The notes under the pieces are model-generated. The model did not search any database. It saw only the letters and a list, made by a program, of their open reading frames with translations, and was not told the DNA's origin. A stretch of 34,254 bases of DNA, from NCBI GenBank assembly GCA_002345215.1, contig DDVH01000011.1, positions 1 through 34,254 on the forward strand, read 5' to 3'. Below, one piece after another: positions 1 through 7,402 of the stretch. Origin of the DNA: Anaerolineales bacterium UBA2317. GTDB taxonomy: Bacteria; Chloroflexota; Anaerolineae; Anaerolineales; Villigracilaceae. Position 1 is the stretch's first letter, and each line of letters opens with the position of its first letter. The translations under genes and the position numbers were made by a program.

Positions 1-383
1 GTCTCAAAGGCGTGGCTGAACAATAAATATTTACATTCAGTATTAACTGGCGTGCGTTGAAAATCTAAACCATACCAAGTTCCGCCCACTTCCAAGCCTT
101 TATCTTTCGGCATAATGTTTAAGTAGCGGGTACAGCCAGCAATTCTCCCCGAAGGCAAATGAATCGCAACAAACGGTAAATCTGTCCCTGCTTTTTCACG
201 CTCCAATAAATCAGTTACAAAAAAACGAAAATCATCTTTTGTATTCATTCCGCCATATAACATGAACTTCCAAAATTCATGACCAATTCCAATTTCAGCC
301 AAGCCATCAATGTGTGCTTCGCTTATCGGTTCCAAACGCACATACTTGCCTTGCAAGGTCACGCGTTCAATCCATTTGCTCAT
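1..383 (-). CDS. GNAT family N-acetyltransferase (RimJ/RimL-like), 3' end cut by window edge
   Basis: Translating the minus strand from the ATG at 383 gives an open frame of 127 codons running off the left edge. It begins MSKWIERVTLQGKYVRLEPI and continues with a segment of the form AIHLPSGRIAGCTRYLNI, then VNTECKYLLFSHAFE. This is the usual RimJ/RimL layout: an N-terminal LQG-x-YVRLEP strand, a central strand carrying the acetyl-CoA side, and a late NTExKyLLfsHAFE helix. Such proteins transfer acetyl from acetyl-CoA to amines, often protein N-termini or antibiotics; the substrate cannot be told here. The ATG overlaps the murE stop in a TCAT (ATGA) junction, so it is probably translated by coupling to murE. 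The C-terminal part is outside the window. Confidence 0.85.
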   Translation of the reverse strand, partial: MSKWIERVTLQGKYVRLEPISEAHIDGLAEIGIGHEFWKFMLYGGMNTKDDFRFFVTDLLEREKAGTDLPFVAIHLPSGRIAGCTRYLNIMPKDKGLEVGGTWYGLDFQRTPVNTECKYLLFSHAFE

Positions 384-2005
384 CGCAACCACTCCTCTTC
401 GTTTTTATCTTGTGTCGGAAGATATTGCATCTGCGGTCCATCCATACCTAAAAATTCTGCCAACGCAGATTTCATCGCAATCCGATCATCCCATAAATAT
501 TCAGTCTTCCCAAAACACATAGATTGTTCATGTCCTTTGCCACATGATAAAACAACATCGCCTTCATCTGCAAGCGAAATCGCAAACTTGATGGCTTCGC
601 CGCGGTCTGGGATTTTCCAATATGATTTTCCCTCGCTTCTTTTTTCTAAGGGGATACCTGATTCCATTTCATTCAATATTTCATTCAGGGACTCAGTACG
701 CGGGTCCTCAGCAGTGAAGATCACATAATCAGCCAACTCAATTCCAATCTCTGCCATCATACGGCGTTTTTCTTTATCGCGTAGCCCCGCTGAACCAAAC
801 ACACAAATGACTTTACCATTCGTCATTTTTCTACTGGCTTCCAAAACAGATTTCAAGGCATTCGGCGTGTGAGCAAAATCTACAATCGCAGTAAAGTTTT
901 GCCCCATATCAATTCTTTCCATTCGTCCAGAGATTCCCTCTAACGCTGCAATTCCTTGCGCGGCAATTTCAGGTTTGATTCCTAAACCATAAACAGTAGC
1001 AGTAAAAGCCGCTAAACAATTTGAAACATTGTACGCGCCAGCTAGTTTACTAATGATTTTTACTTTTTTTTCTTCAATCTTTTTATCATCAAGTAACTTG
1101 GCTACGCGCAAATTGTTTGGATTAACATCAAAGGAAATTCCGGATGGGCTATATTCAATATTCTCCCCGCGAATATCAGCATTTTCACTTAAGCCATAAT
1201 TGATTTTGTCGACCATAATAAAATCGTTCAAAAAATCAAACGACTTGGCATCGTCGCGATTAATCACCGCCAAACGCGGATTGCCTTGTGGTTTTTCCTT
1301 CGTCCATACAAGGCTTTCAAATAATCTAGCTTTTGCGGCACGATAGTTTTCATAACTGCCATGTTCATCCATGTGTTCGTGTGTAATGTTGGTGACTATG
1401 CCAATATCAAATTCACAAGCATCTACACGATGTTGCGCCCAGCCATGTGATGTGGTTTCAAGTACAACATGCGTTAATCCAGCCGCTACCATTTGAGCAA
1501 GATACTTTTGTACATCATGCGCATCCGGTGTAGTGACGTGAAAGCCTGTATCTAAAACTTTTTCACCGATCACTGCATTGACGGTTGAAATCATACCCGT
1601 TTTGATGCCAGCCGCAATTAAGATTTTATAAATGATATTGCTCGTAGTCGTTTTGCCATCTGTGCCGGTCACGCCAATTACGGTTAGTTGACGTGCAGGA
1701 AAATGATAAAAAGCAGAAGCAAGCCAGGTCAAAGCATGACGCGTATTTTCAAGTCTAATGTATGGGACGCTGAATCCGCTCAAATCTTTCTCACCCACTA
1801 CTGCGACGGCACCATTATCAATGGCGTTTTGAATGTAAATATGTCCGTCTGTTGTGCCGCCTTGCATGGCAACAAATAAATCACCGGGTTTTACGGCGCG
1901 GCTATTAATTGAAATGCCTGATATTTGAACATCGGGTATGTTCGTTTGTTTGAAAGGCTCAGGGATTTCGGAAAATATTTTTTGAAGGGATGGATTGATT
2001 TTCAT
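380..2005 (-). CDS. murE: UDP-N-acetylmuramyl-tripeptide synthetase (MurE-type Mur ligase)
   Basis: This ATP-dependent ligase adds the third, diamino acid residue to UDP-MurNAc-L-Ala-D-Glu in cytoplasmic peptidoglycan synthesis. Visible features are an N-terminal substrate domain (SINSRAVKPGDLFVAM), the Mur-ligase P-loop VTGTDGKTTT, the TTPD and ETTSHG substrate motifs, NITHEHMDEHG, and a C-terminal domain with CVFGSAGLRDKEKR and SCGKGHEQ. The position of the DNPR motif that reads meso-diaminopimelate in E. coli MurE is EDPR here. The arginine is therefore kept, but the choice between Dap, ornithine and lysine stays open. I start at ATG 2005 (MKINPSLQ, 541 aa). The longer frame from 2044 would begin inside the hairpin at 2014-2054. 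The stop overlaps the next ATG by four bases. Confidence 0.93.
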   Translation of the reverse strand: MKINPSLQKIFSEIPEPFKQTNIPDVQISGISINSRAVKPGDLFVAMQGGTTDGHIYIQNAIDNGAVAVVGEKDLSGFSVPYIRLENTRHALTWLASAFYHFPARQLTVIGVTGTDGKTTTSNIIYKILIAAGIKTGMISTVNAVIGEKVLDTGFHVTTPDAHDVQKYLAQMVAAGLTHVVLETTSHGWAQHRVDACEFDIGIVTNITHEHMDEHGSYENYRAAKARLFESLVWTKEKPQGNPRLAVINRDDAKSFDFLNDFIMVDKINYGLSENADIRGENIEYSPSGISFDVNPNNLRVAKLLDDKKIEEKKVKIISKLAGAYNVSNCLAAFTATVYGLGIKPEIAAQGIAALEGISGRMERIDMGQNFTAIVDFAHTPNALKSVLEASRKMTNGKVICVFGSAGLRDKEKRRMMAEIGIELADYVIFTAEDPRTESLNEILNEMESGIPLEKRSEGKSYWKIPDRGEAIKFAISLADEGDVVLSCGKGHEQSMCFGKTEYLWDDRIAMKSALAEFLGMDGPQMQYLPTQDKNEEEWLR

Positions 2006-2013
2006 GGTTAAAT

Positions 2014-2054
2014 AAAATGAGTTTTGACGAAAGTATATCGTCAAAACTCATTTT
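2014..2054 (-). terminator. Strong hairpin terminator closing the ATPase operon
   Basis: A perfect 17-bp inverted repeat (arms 2014-2030 and 2038-2054) encloses a 7-base loop AAGTATA. Both outer ends are A/T tracts, so a U-rich tail follows on either strand. It lies between the stop of ATPase subunit D (2074) and the murE start (2005). It therefore most likely ends the ATPase transcript, with murE using its own promoter or read-through. Confidence 0.8.
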
Positions 2055-2073
2055 TGTTTATTTCATTACAAAC

Positions 2074-2709
2074 TTAATTTGCCTGTGATTGCTTGGTCAT
2101 CTTCGTCTTCAACCACTTCAAGCGGAAAGTTTCTTCGCGTTCGCGTTCTTCGAGTGAACTGATGATGAACTCGATTTGATGTTTGTATTGCGGAATAAAA
2201 ATATGTTGAAGCGCGTTCACGCGACGTTGTGTTTTGCGGAGTTCGTTAGCAAGGCGCCACACAGCAGCTGTGAGCATAGATAGTTGCGGAATGCGTAACA
2301 AGACTTCACGAAATGCTGCGCTGGCTTCATCGAGTACAGCGGCAGTGTCGCCGGGGCTGTAAAGTAATTTTGGCGGTTCGCCGCGTGCTTCAATTTGTGG
2401 AATTGCTACACCCATGATTCCGCGTAGTCTGAGGTGCACGTCGACTGTTTTGTTGACAGCAAGTGCCGCCCATTCGACATGGTCAGACCCCATCACGAGG
2501 CGTGCTTTTTCCATCGCGCCGTATGCGGTTTCAAGCAAAGCCCAAACTTCTTTTTGAAGTGTATCGGCTTCTTTTGCTACACGGACTAATTCACCGGTTA
2601 GGGCTTCGCGTTTGCGATCGAGGATTTCATAACCCTCTTTTGCAAAACGCAAATCCTTTTTGAGGCGGATTAAGTTCGTGCGAGTGGGTGCAACATTAAT
2701 TTGTGGCAT
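2074..2709 (-). CDS. atpD: V/A-type ATPase subunit D (central rotor stalk)
   Basis: This 211-residue protein matches the subunit D family in length and sequence. It opens with the N-terminal helix PTRTNLIRLKKDLRFAKEGYEILDRKREAL, closes with a long C-terminal helix, and carries the late block NELRKTQRRVNALQHIFIPQ. The two helices form the coiled-coil axle that turns inside the A3B3 head and couples to subunits F and C. It is the last gene of the operon; its ATG lies 14 bases inside the end of subunit B, indicating coupled translation. The C-terminus is short and basic/polar. No anomaly was seen. Confidence 0.96.
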   Translation of the reverse strand: MPQINVAPTRTNLIRLKKDLRFAKEGYEILDRKREALTGELVRVAKEADTLQKEVWALLETAYGAMEKARLVMGSDHVEWAALAVNKTVDVHLRLRGIMGVAIPQIEARGEPPKLLYSPGDTAAVLDEASAAFREVLLRIPQLSMLTAAVWRLANELRKTQRRVNALQHIFIPQYKHQIEFIISSLEEREREETFRLKWLKTKMTKQSQAN

Positions 2710-4123
2710 CGTCGCCTTTATAGTATTTTTCGATTTCGTCGAGGTTGACGCGGGTCAATTCACTCTTCGGTAACATCGAAAGAAGTTTCCAACCGATTTC
2801 TAATGTGCGTTCAATGGTGCGATTTTCAGTGAAGCTTTGGTTAACAAACTCACGTTCAAACGCGCGTCCAAACTTAAGGTATTTCTGATCGACTTCGCTC
2901 AACTCTTCTTCACCGATAACCGATGCCAACGCGCGTACATCTTGCGTCTTGGCATAGCCAGCGTAGAGTTGTGCACCCCAACGTGGATGATCATCGCGTG
3001 TGCGTCCTTTGCCGATACCGTCTTTCATCAAACGAGAGAGGCTTGGCAATACTGCAACTGGTGGATACACGCCTGCGAAGTTAAGCTCACGACCCAACAC
3101 GATTTGACCTTCAGTAATGTAACCGGTTAAGTCTGGCATTGGATGTGTGATGTCATCGTTCGGCATCGTAAGAATCGGGATTTGTGTAATCGAGCCTTTG
3201 CTGGTGCGGATACGACCGGTTCGTTCATATAGGGACGCAAGGTCGCTGTATAGATAGCCTGGATAACCCTTACGGCTTGGTACTTCACCACGAACATTTG
3301 AAATCTGGCGAAGGGCTTCACCATAGTTGGTCATGTCGGTAAGAACTACCAACACGTGCATATCGCGTTCATAAGCAAGATATTCAGCCAATGTCAGCGC
3401 AGCACGCGGAGTAACCACACGTTCCACTGGGGGGTCATCTGCAAGGTTGAGGAACATTGCCACACGGGTCAACGCACCGCTCTCTGTAAATGAACGGCGG
3501 AAGTAATCTGCTACGTCGTTCTTAACGCCCATTGCAGCAAACACAATAGCGAATTCTTCGCCTTCAGTTTGTGGTGCACCAGCTTCTTTACCAAGTGTTG
3601 CCTGACGTACGATTTGTGCCGCGAGTTGGTCATGCGGCATACCTGCACCGGAGAACAACGGAAGTTTTTGTCCGCGTAACAAAGTATTCACACCATCAAT
3701 AGTGGAAATACCGGTTTGAATATAATCACGTGGATAAATACGTGCTGTTGGGTTAATGGGTTGACCGTTTACATCTGCATAACGATCCGTTAATGGCTCA
3801 GGTCCGCCATCAATCGGAGTTCCTAAACCGTCGAAGATACGTCCAAGCATTTCTTCAGCAACTGGAATGTGTAGTGTGGTGCCTAAAAAGCGGACGCTGG
3901 TTCCGTCAATGGATAAGCCAGTCGAACCGGCAAATACTTGTACAACAGCAAAACCTTCACCGACTTCAAGCACACGACCGCGACGGAGGTTTCCGCGGGC
4001 ATCTTTAATTTCCACGACTTCGTCATAGCTAACGTTCGTGCCGCCTTCTACGACCATGATTGGTCCTTCAATACGGCTAACGCCAACGACTTCTTGACCG
4101 CCTTGTACTGTTACATTACTCAT
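2696..4123 (-). CDS. atpB: V/A-type ATPase subunit B (non-catalytic head subunit)
   Basis: At 475 residues this is the normal size for subunit B. It has an N-terminal beta-barrel (VSRIEGPIMVVEG), the block LGRIFDGLGTPIDGGP, and SGAGMPHDQLAAQI where catalytic subunits carry a Walker A motif. This substitution is the hallmark of the non-catalytic B subunit. Further conserved blocks are DMTNYGEALRQIS, YPGYLYSDLASLYERTGRI, and GSITQIPILTMPNDDITHPM. It alternates with subunit A in the hexameric head on the cytoplasmic side of the membrane. Its start overlaps the stop of subunit A by four bases and its end overlaps subunit D. Confidence 0.98.
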   Translation of the reverse strand: MSNVTVQGGQEVVGVSRIEGPIMVVEGGTNVSYDEVVEIKDARGNLRRGRVLEVGEGFAVVQVFAGSTGLSIDGTSVRFLGTTLHIPVAEEMLGRIFDGLGTPIDGGPEPLTDRYADVNGQPINPTARIYPRDYIQTGISTIDGVNTLLRGQKLPLFSGAGMPHDQLAAQIVRQATLGKEAGAPQTEGEEFAIVFAAMGVKNDVADYFRRSFTESGALTRVAMFLNLADDPPVERVVTPRAALTLAEYLAYERDMHVLVVLTDMTNYGEALRQISNVRGEVPSRKGYPGYLYSDLASLYERTGRIRTSKGSITQIPILTMPNDDITHPMPDLTGYITEGQIVLGRELNFAGVYPPVAVLPSLSRLMKDGIGKGRTRDDHPRWGAQLYAGYAKTQDVRALASVIGEEELSEVDQKYLKFGRAFEREFVNQSFTENRTIERTLEIGWKLLSMLPKSELTRVNLDEIEKYYKGDDATN

Positions 4124-5889
4124 GATCTGTACTCCGCATCTAATTGACCCATTTGATCGTCAATTTCTTTTTGAATCTCTTCAAATTTATGTAATTCTTC
4201 ATTTGTAACTGTAGATTTGGCGCGGATGATTCTATCTACAACTGGCAGGTCGTGGATTAAGTTGATTGGTGCGCCGCGTTTGACGATTGCCATACCACGT
4301 TCGTGGAAGTAAAGCACCAATTCAAGCATGCGAATTTGTTTTTCAATAGATGAGTAAGCGTCAACAGCCTCTGTCGCGTTTTGCTGCAAAATGCCCTCAC
4401 GAATGAGGCGGGTTGTTTCCAACACCATGCGTTCTGTGAATGGCAGAGCATCTGGACCTACAAGTTTAACGATTTGTGACAAACGGCTTTCTTCGCTCAA
4501 TAATTCCATTGCGCGATTTCGCATACCAAGCCAATCTTTACCTGTCTGTTCACGCCACCAACCACCAACATCTTCTAAATATTCGCTGTAACTATCCAAC
4601 CAGTTGATGGCTGGGAAGTGACGGGCAGAAGCGAGGGATTTATCTAACGCCCAGAAACAACGAATGAAGCGTTTAGTATGTTGTGTCACTGGCTCAGAGA
4701 AGTCACCGCCAGGAGGAGAAACTGCACCTACGATGGATACTGAACCTTGTGAACCATTCAAGTTATTGACATAACCTGCACGCTCATAAAATTCTGCTAA
4801 ACGACCTGCGAGATAAGCAGGATAACCTTCTTCTGCGGGCATTTCTTCGAGACGACCAGAAACTTCACGTAACGCCTCAGCCCAACGGGAAGTAGAATCT
4901 GCCATCAAAGCGACGTGATAGCCCATATCACGATAATATTCTGCAATCGTAATGCCTGTATAAATGCTGGCTTCACGAGCCGCCACCGGCATGTTGGAAG
5001 TGTTCGCAATTAAGACTGTGCGTTCCATCAATGGGCGACCAGATCGAGGGTCGATCAGATGCGGAAATTCTTGCAATACTTCAGTCATTTCGTTACCGCG
5101 TTCGCCACATCCAATGTAGACGATAACTTCTGCGTCTGCCCATTTTGCAATGCTGTGTTGGGTAACTGTTTTTCCAGAACCGAATGGACCAGGAATACCA
5201 GCCGCGCCGCCTTTGGCTACAGGGAAGAAAGTGTCGAGAATTCTTTGTCCAGTAATCAAAGGAATATTTGCACCGCGACGATTCACAAACGGACGAGCTC
5301 GTCGAACGGGCCAACGTTGAAGCATGGTGATAGTCTTTTCTTCTTTACCCATCTTCAATTTTGCAATTGGATCGGTGACGGTATATTCACCAGCCGCAGC
5401 GACCCAAGTAATTGTGCCTGAGTCATCTGGGTTGAGCATTACGCGGTGTTCAAAGGTGTCTGTTTCCATAGCCACACCGAGAATGACACCGCCTTTTACT
5501 TCATCGCCAACTTTTACTTTCGGCGTATATTTCCATTTCTTTTCGCGGTTAATTGAATCAAAACGTGCACCACGATTGATAAACGAACCCATTGCCTCTT
5601 CAATGAGAGGAAGCGGTCGTTGCACACCATCATAAATACTTTGGATTAAGCCAGGTCCTAATTCAACAGACAATGGCAAACCCGTACCATAAATCGGCGC
5701 GCCTGTTTGCATACCGGCAGTTTCTTCATATACCTGAACTGTCATTTGATCGCCTTTGAGACCAATCACTTCACCAACGAGGCGATCCTCACCTACCTCA
5801 ACAAGTTCAAGCATACCTACATTTTTAGAACCGCGAGCACGTACCACTGGACCGCTGATCCAGGTGATTTTTCCTACTTCGTTGCTCAT
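4120..5889 (-). CDS. atpA: V/A-type ATPase catalytic subunit A
   Basis: This 589-residue protein has the full catalytic-subunit layout. There is an N-terminal barrel and the long non-homologous insert typical of subunit A (about 115-190, with KWKYTPKVKVGDEV). The Walker A motif GPFGSGKT lies at residues 234-241, followed by GCGERGNEMTEVL, ADSTSRWAEALREVSGRLEEMP, and GGDFSEPVTQHT. It binds and hydrolyses or makes ATP at the A/B interface. Four-base overlaps join it to subunit E upstream and subunit B downstream. There is no intein in the P-loop region, where some archaeal homologues carry one. Confidence 0.98.
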   Translation of the reverse strand: MSNEVGKITWISGPVVRARGSKNVGMLELVEVGEDRLVGEVIGLKGDQMTVQVYEETAGMQTGAPIYGTGLPLSVELGPGLIQSIYDGVQRPLPLIEEAMGSFINRGARFDSINREKKWKYTPKVKVGDEVKGGVILGVAMETDTFEHRVMLNPDDSGTITWVAAAGEYTVTDPIAKLKMGKEEKTITMLQRWPVRRARPFVNRRGANIPLITGQRILDTFFPVAKGGAAGIPGPFGSGKTVTQHSIAKWADAEVIVYIGCGERGNEMTEVLQEFPHLIDPRSGRPLMERTVLIANTSNMPVAAREASIYTGITIAEYYRDMGYHVALMADSTSRWAEALREVSGRLEEMPAEEGYPAYLAGRLAEFYERAGYVNNLNGSQGSVSIVGAVSPPGGDFSEPVTQHTKRFIRCFWALDKSLASARHFPAINWLDSYSEYLEDVGGWWREQTGKDWLGMRNRAMELLSEESRLSQIVKLVGPDALPFTERMVLETTRLIREGILQQNATEAVDAYSSIEKQIRMLELVLYFHERGMAIVKRGAPINLIHDLPVVDRIIRAKSTVTNEELHKFEEIQKEIDDQMGQLDAEYRS

Positions 5890-6503
5890 GCCTTTTCTCC
5901 CATCAACACTTTATATACGGAAGAACGAAGTGTACTTTGTAAGCGGCTCAAACGAGTTTCGAGGGTGTTGTCATAATTCAACTTACCACCCGAAGCGCTC
6001 ACCACTACGCCAGTACCTTCTTCAAGTTTTGCGCCAGATGAAAACTTGCCATTTAAATCTTTAGCAATATCATCTAACTTCAAAACTTTTTGTGTTGATT
6101 CATCTGCGCGAATTTCTGCTTCTTTTGTATTCAATTGAGTCACTGCTTCACGAGTCAACATTTTCACAATATCAGCATAATCAGCGCGTTTCTTCACACC
6201 ATCTAATTGTTTCTTCACTTCTTCAAACACACTATCTAACAACTTTTCACGTGCTTCCAATTGCGCTGAACGCGCCTTCAGTTGAGCAGTTGCAGAGGCT
6301 TGACTCTTCAAACGGTCTGCTTCTTGCTTTGCGCGGTCTAAGATAACTTTCGCCTCAGACTCCGCCTCAGACTGCGCTCGCTTAAGAATGGCATTTGCCT
6401 TCTCTTTGGCTTCTATTTGCAACTGCTCAGCTTCATCACGTGCTTCAAGCATAATGGCTTGCGCAAGCAATTCAATATCTTCTGATTCAGATTTCATAAA
6501 CAC
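5886..6503 (-). CDS. atpE: V/A-type ATPase subunit E (peripheral stalk)
   Basis: About 205 residues. The N-terminal half is a long charged helix rich in A, E, K and Q (LLAQAIMLEARDEAEQLQIE onward). The C-terminal half is globular with VVVSASGGKLNYDNTLETRL, typical of subunit E. Together with subunit H it forms the peripheral stalk that holds the head against the rotor. A GTG at 6503 and an ATG at 6497 (MKSESEDIE) are both possible starts. An AAAGAG lies 10 bases before the GTG and 16 before the ATG, so the GTG is slightly favoured by spacing. A short imperfect inverted repeat (AATCTCTTTCC near 6513 with GGAAAGATT near 6545) lies in the gap upstream. Confidence 0.93.
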   Translation of the reverse strand: MFMKSESEDIELLAQAIMLEARDEAEQLQIEAKEKANAILKRAQSEAESEAKVILDRAKQEADRLKSQASATAQLKARSAQLEAREKLLDSVFEEVKKQLDGVKKRADYADIVKMLTREAVTQLNTKEAEIRADESTQKVLKLDDIAKDLNGKFSSGAKLEEGTGVVVSASGGKLNYDNTLETRLSRLQSTLRSSVYKVLMGEKA

Positions 6504-6552
6504 TCAATCCAATCTCTTTCCATAAATTTATAAACAATATAGAAGGAAAGAT

Positions 6553-6858
6553 TTATAACTTGATACCAATCGCCCGAAGGACGATATCACCAAGAGATGC
6601 CTGACCTTCTGGAACACCGCCGCTGGATGGAATCTCAACCACCAACGGAATCGTACTACGTAGTTTTAGGTGTTCCATCCGTGCTGGAATTAATTCAGCC
6701 ACATCCTGTGTGACGAGCACAATCCCAACTTCTTTGTTGGCTTGGGCTTCATCCAATGCCTGATTCACTTCATCAGCAGTGGAGGCGACTCTACCACCTA
6801 CACCTGTGAGAGAAAAACCAAGCACTGCATCAGGATGACCGATGACCAGAATTTTCAT
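6553..6858 (-). CDS. atpF: V/A-type ATPase subunit F (rotor)
   Basis: This 101-residue protein starts MKILVIGHPDAVLGFSLTGV, the conserved start of subunit F (MKIAVIGDxDTVxGFRLAGV in relatives). It has a CheY-like fold outline: EVGIVLVTQDVAELIP in the middle and PLVVEIPSS later. It binds subunit D in the central stalk and regulates the head. The Shine-Dalgarno AAGGA lies five bases before the ATG. It sits between K and E, whereas in the familiar Thermus order F follows C just before A. Confidence 0.95.
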   Translation of the reverse strand: MKILVIGHPDAVLGFSLTGVGGRVASTADEVNQALDEAQANKEVGIVLVTQDVAELIPARMEHLKLRSTIPLVVEIPSSGGVPEGQASLGDIVLRAIGIKL

Positions 6859-6879
6859 ATCAGTCCTTTCGTTCGCCGA

Positions 6880-7311
6880 TTAAGGAAGAACGAGGAAGGA
6901 GATAATCAAGCCGTAGATAGCAATACCTTCGGAAAGACCTACGAAGATTAAAGCACGACCAAATGATTCAGGTTTTTCAGCAGTTGCACCAACAGCCGCA
7001 GCACCAGAACCACCCACTGCAATACCTGCACCAATACAAGCTAAACCTGTAGAAAGAGCAGCAGCCAGAGTTGCATATTGGTCAACGACTGCTTCTTGTG
7101 CAGCACCAGCAGCCAAAGCAGAGCTTGGGGTGGCGAACCAAACAACGGCGAGTCCAGCGGCGAATAATCCAACTAAGAAGTTGAAACCGTTGAAGCCGTT
7201 AACTAAACGAGAAACTGCTTGGGCAGGGCTAGTCTTACCATTTTGAAGTAAGTACACCACTGCAGGGATTACAGGAACCAAACCAACTAATACAGCAAAA
7301 ACTAAAAACAT
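6880..7311 (-). CDS. ntpK: V/A-type ATPase proteolipid subunit K (c-ring)
   Basis: This 143-residue, strongly hydrophobic protein has a C-terminal half (from about residue 80) that is a complete two-helix proteolipid. Helix one is rich in G and A (GAGIAVGGSGAAAVG), followed by the polar loop ATAEKPESFGRA and helix two with the ion-binding glutamate in GLSEGIAIYG. The N-terminal 70 residues contain two further hydrophobic stretches (about 1-22 and 45-61) with no membrane carboxylate and no GxGxG pattern, so they do not look like a duplicated hairpin. The first helix has V where sodium-binding NtpK has Q, and the glutamate is followed by G rather than T. Both suggest protons rather than sodium (inference). 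The Shine-Dalgarno is AGGAG, seven bases from the ATG. Confidence 0.93.
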   Translation of the reverse strand: MFLVFAVLVGLVPVIPAVVYLLQNGKTSPAQAVSRLVNGFNGFNFLVGLFAAGLAVVWFATPSSALAAGAAQEAVVDQYATLAAALSTGLACIGAGIAVGGSGAAAVGATAEKPESFGRALIFVGLSEGIAIYGLIISFLVLP

Positions 7312-7402
7312 TGTTTATCTCCTTGTAGATAATAGAAAATTATTGTTTAGATTCGAACGCGTACAAATTCTCAAAATTATTTTTATACAACTCGTGAAGG
7401 GC

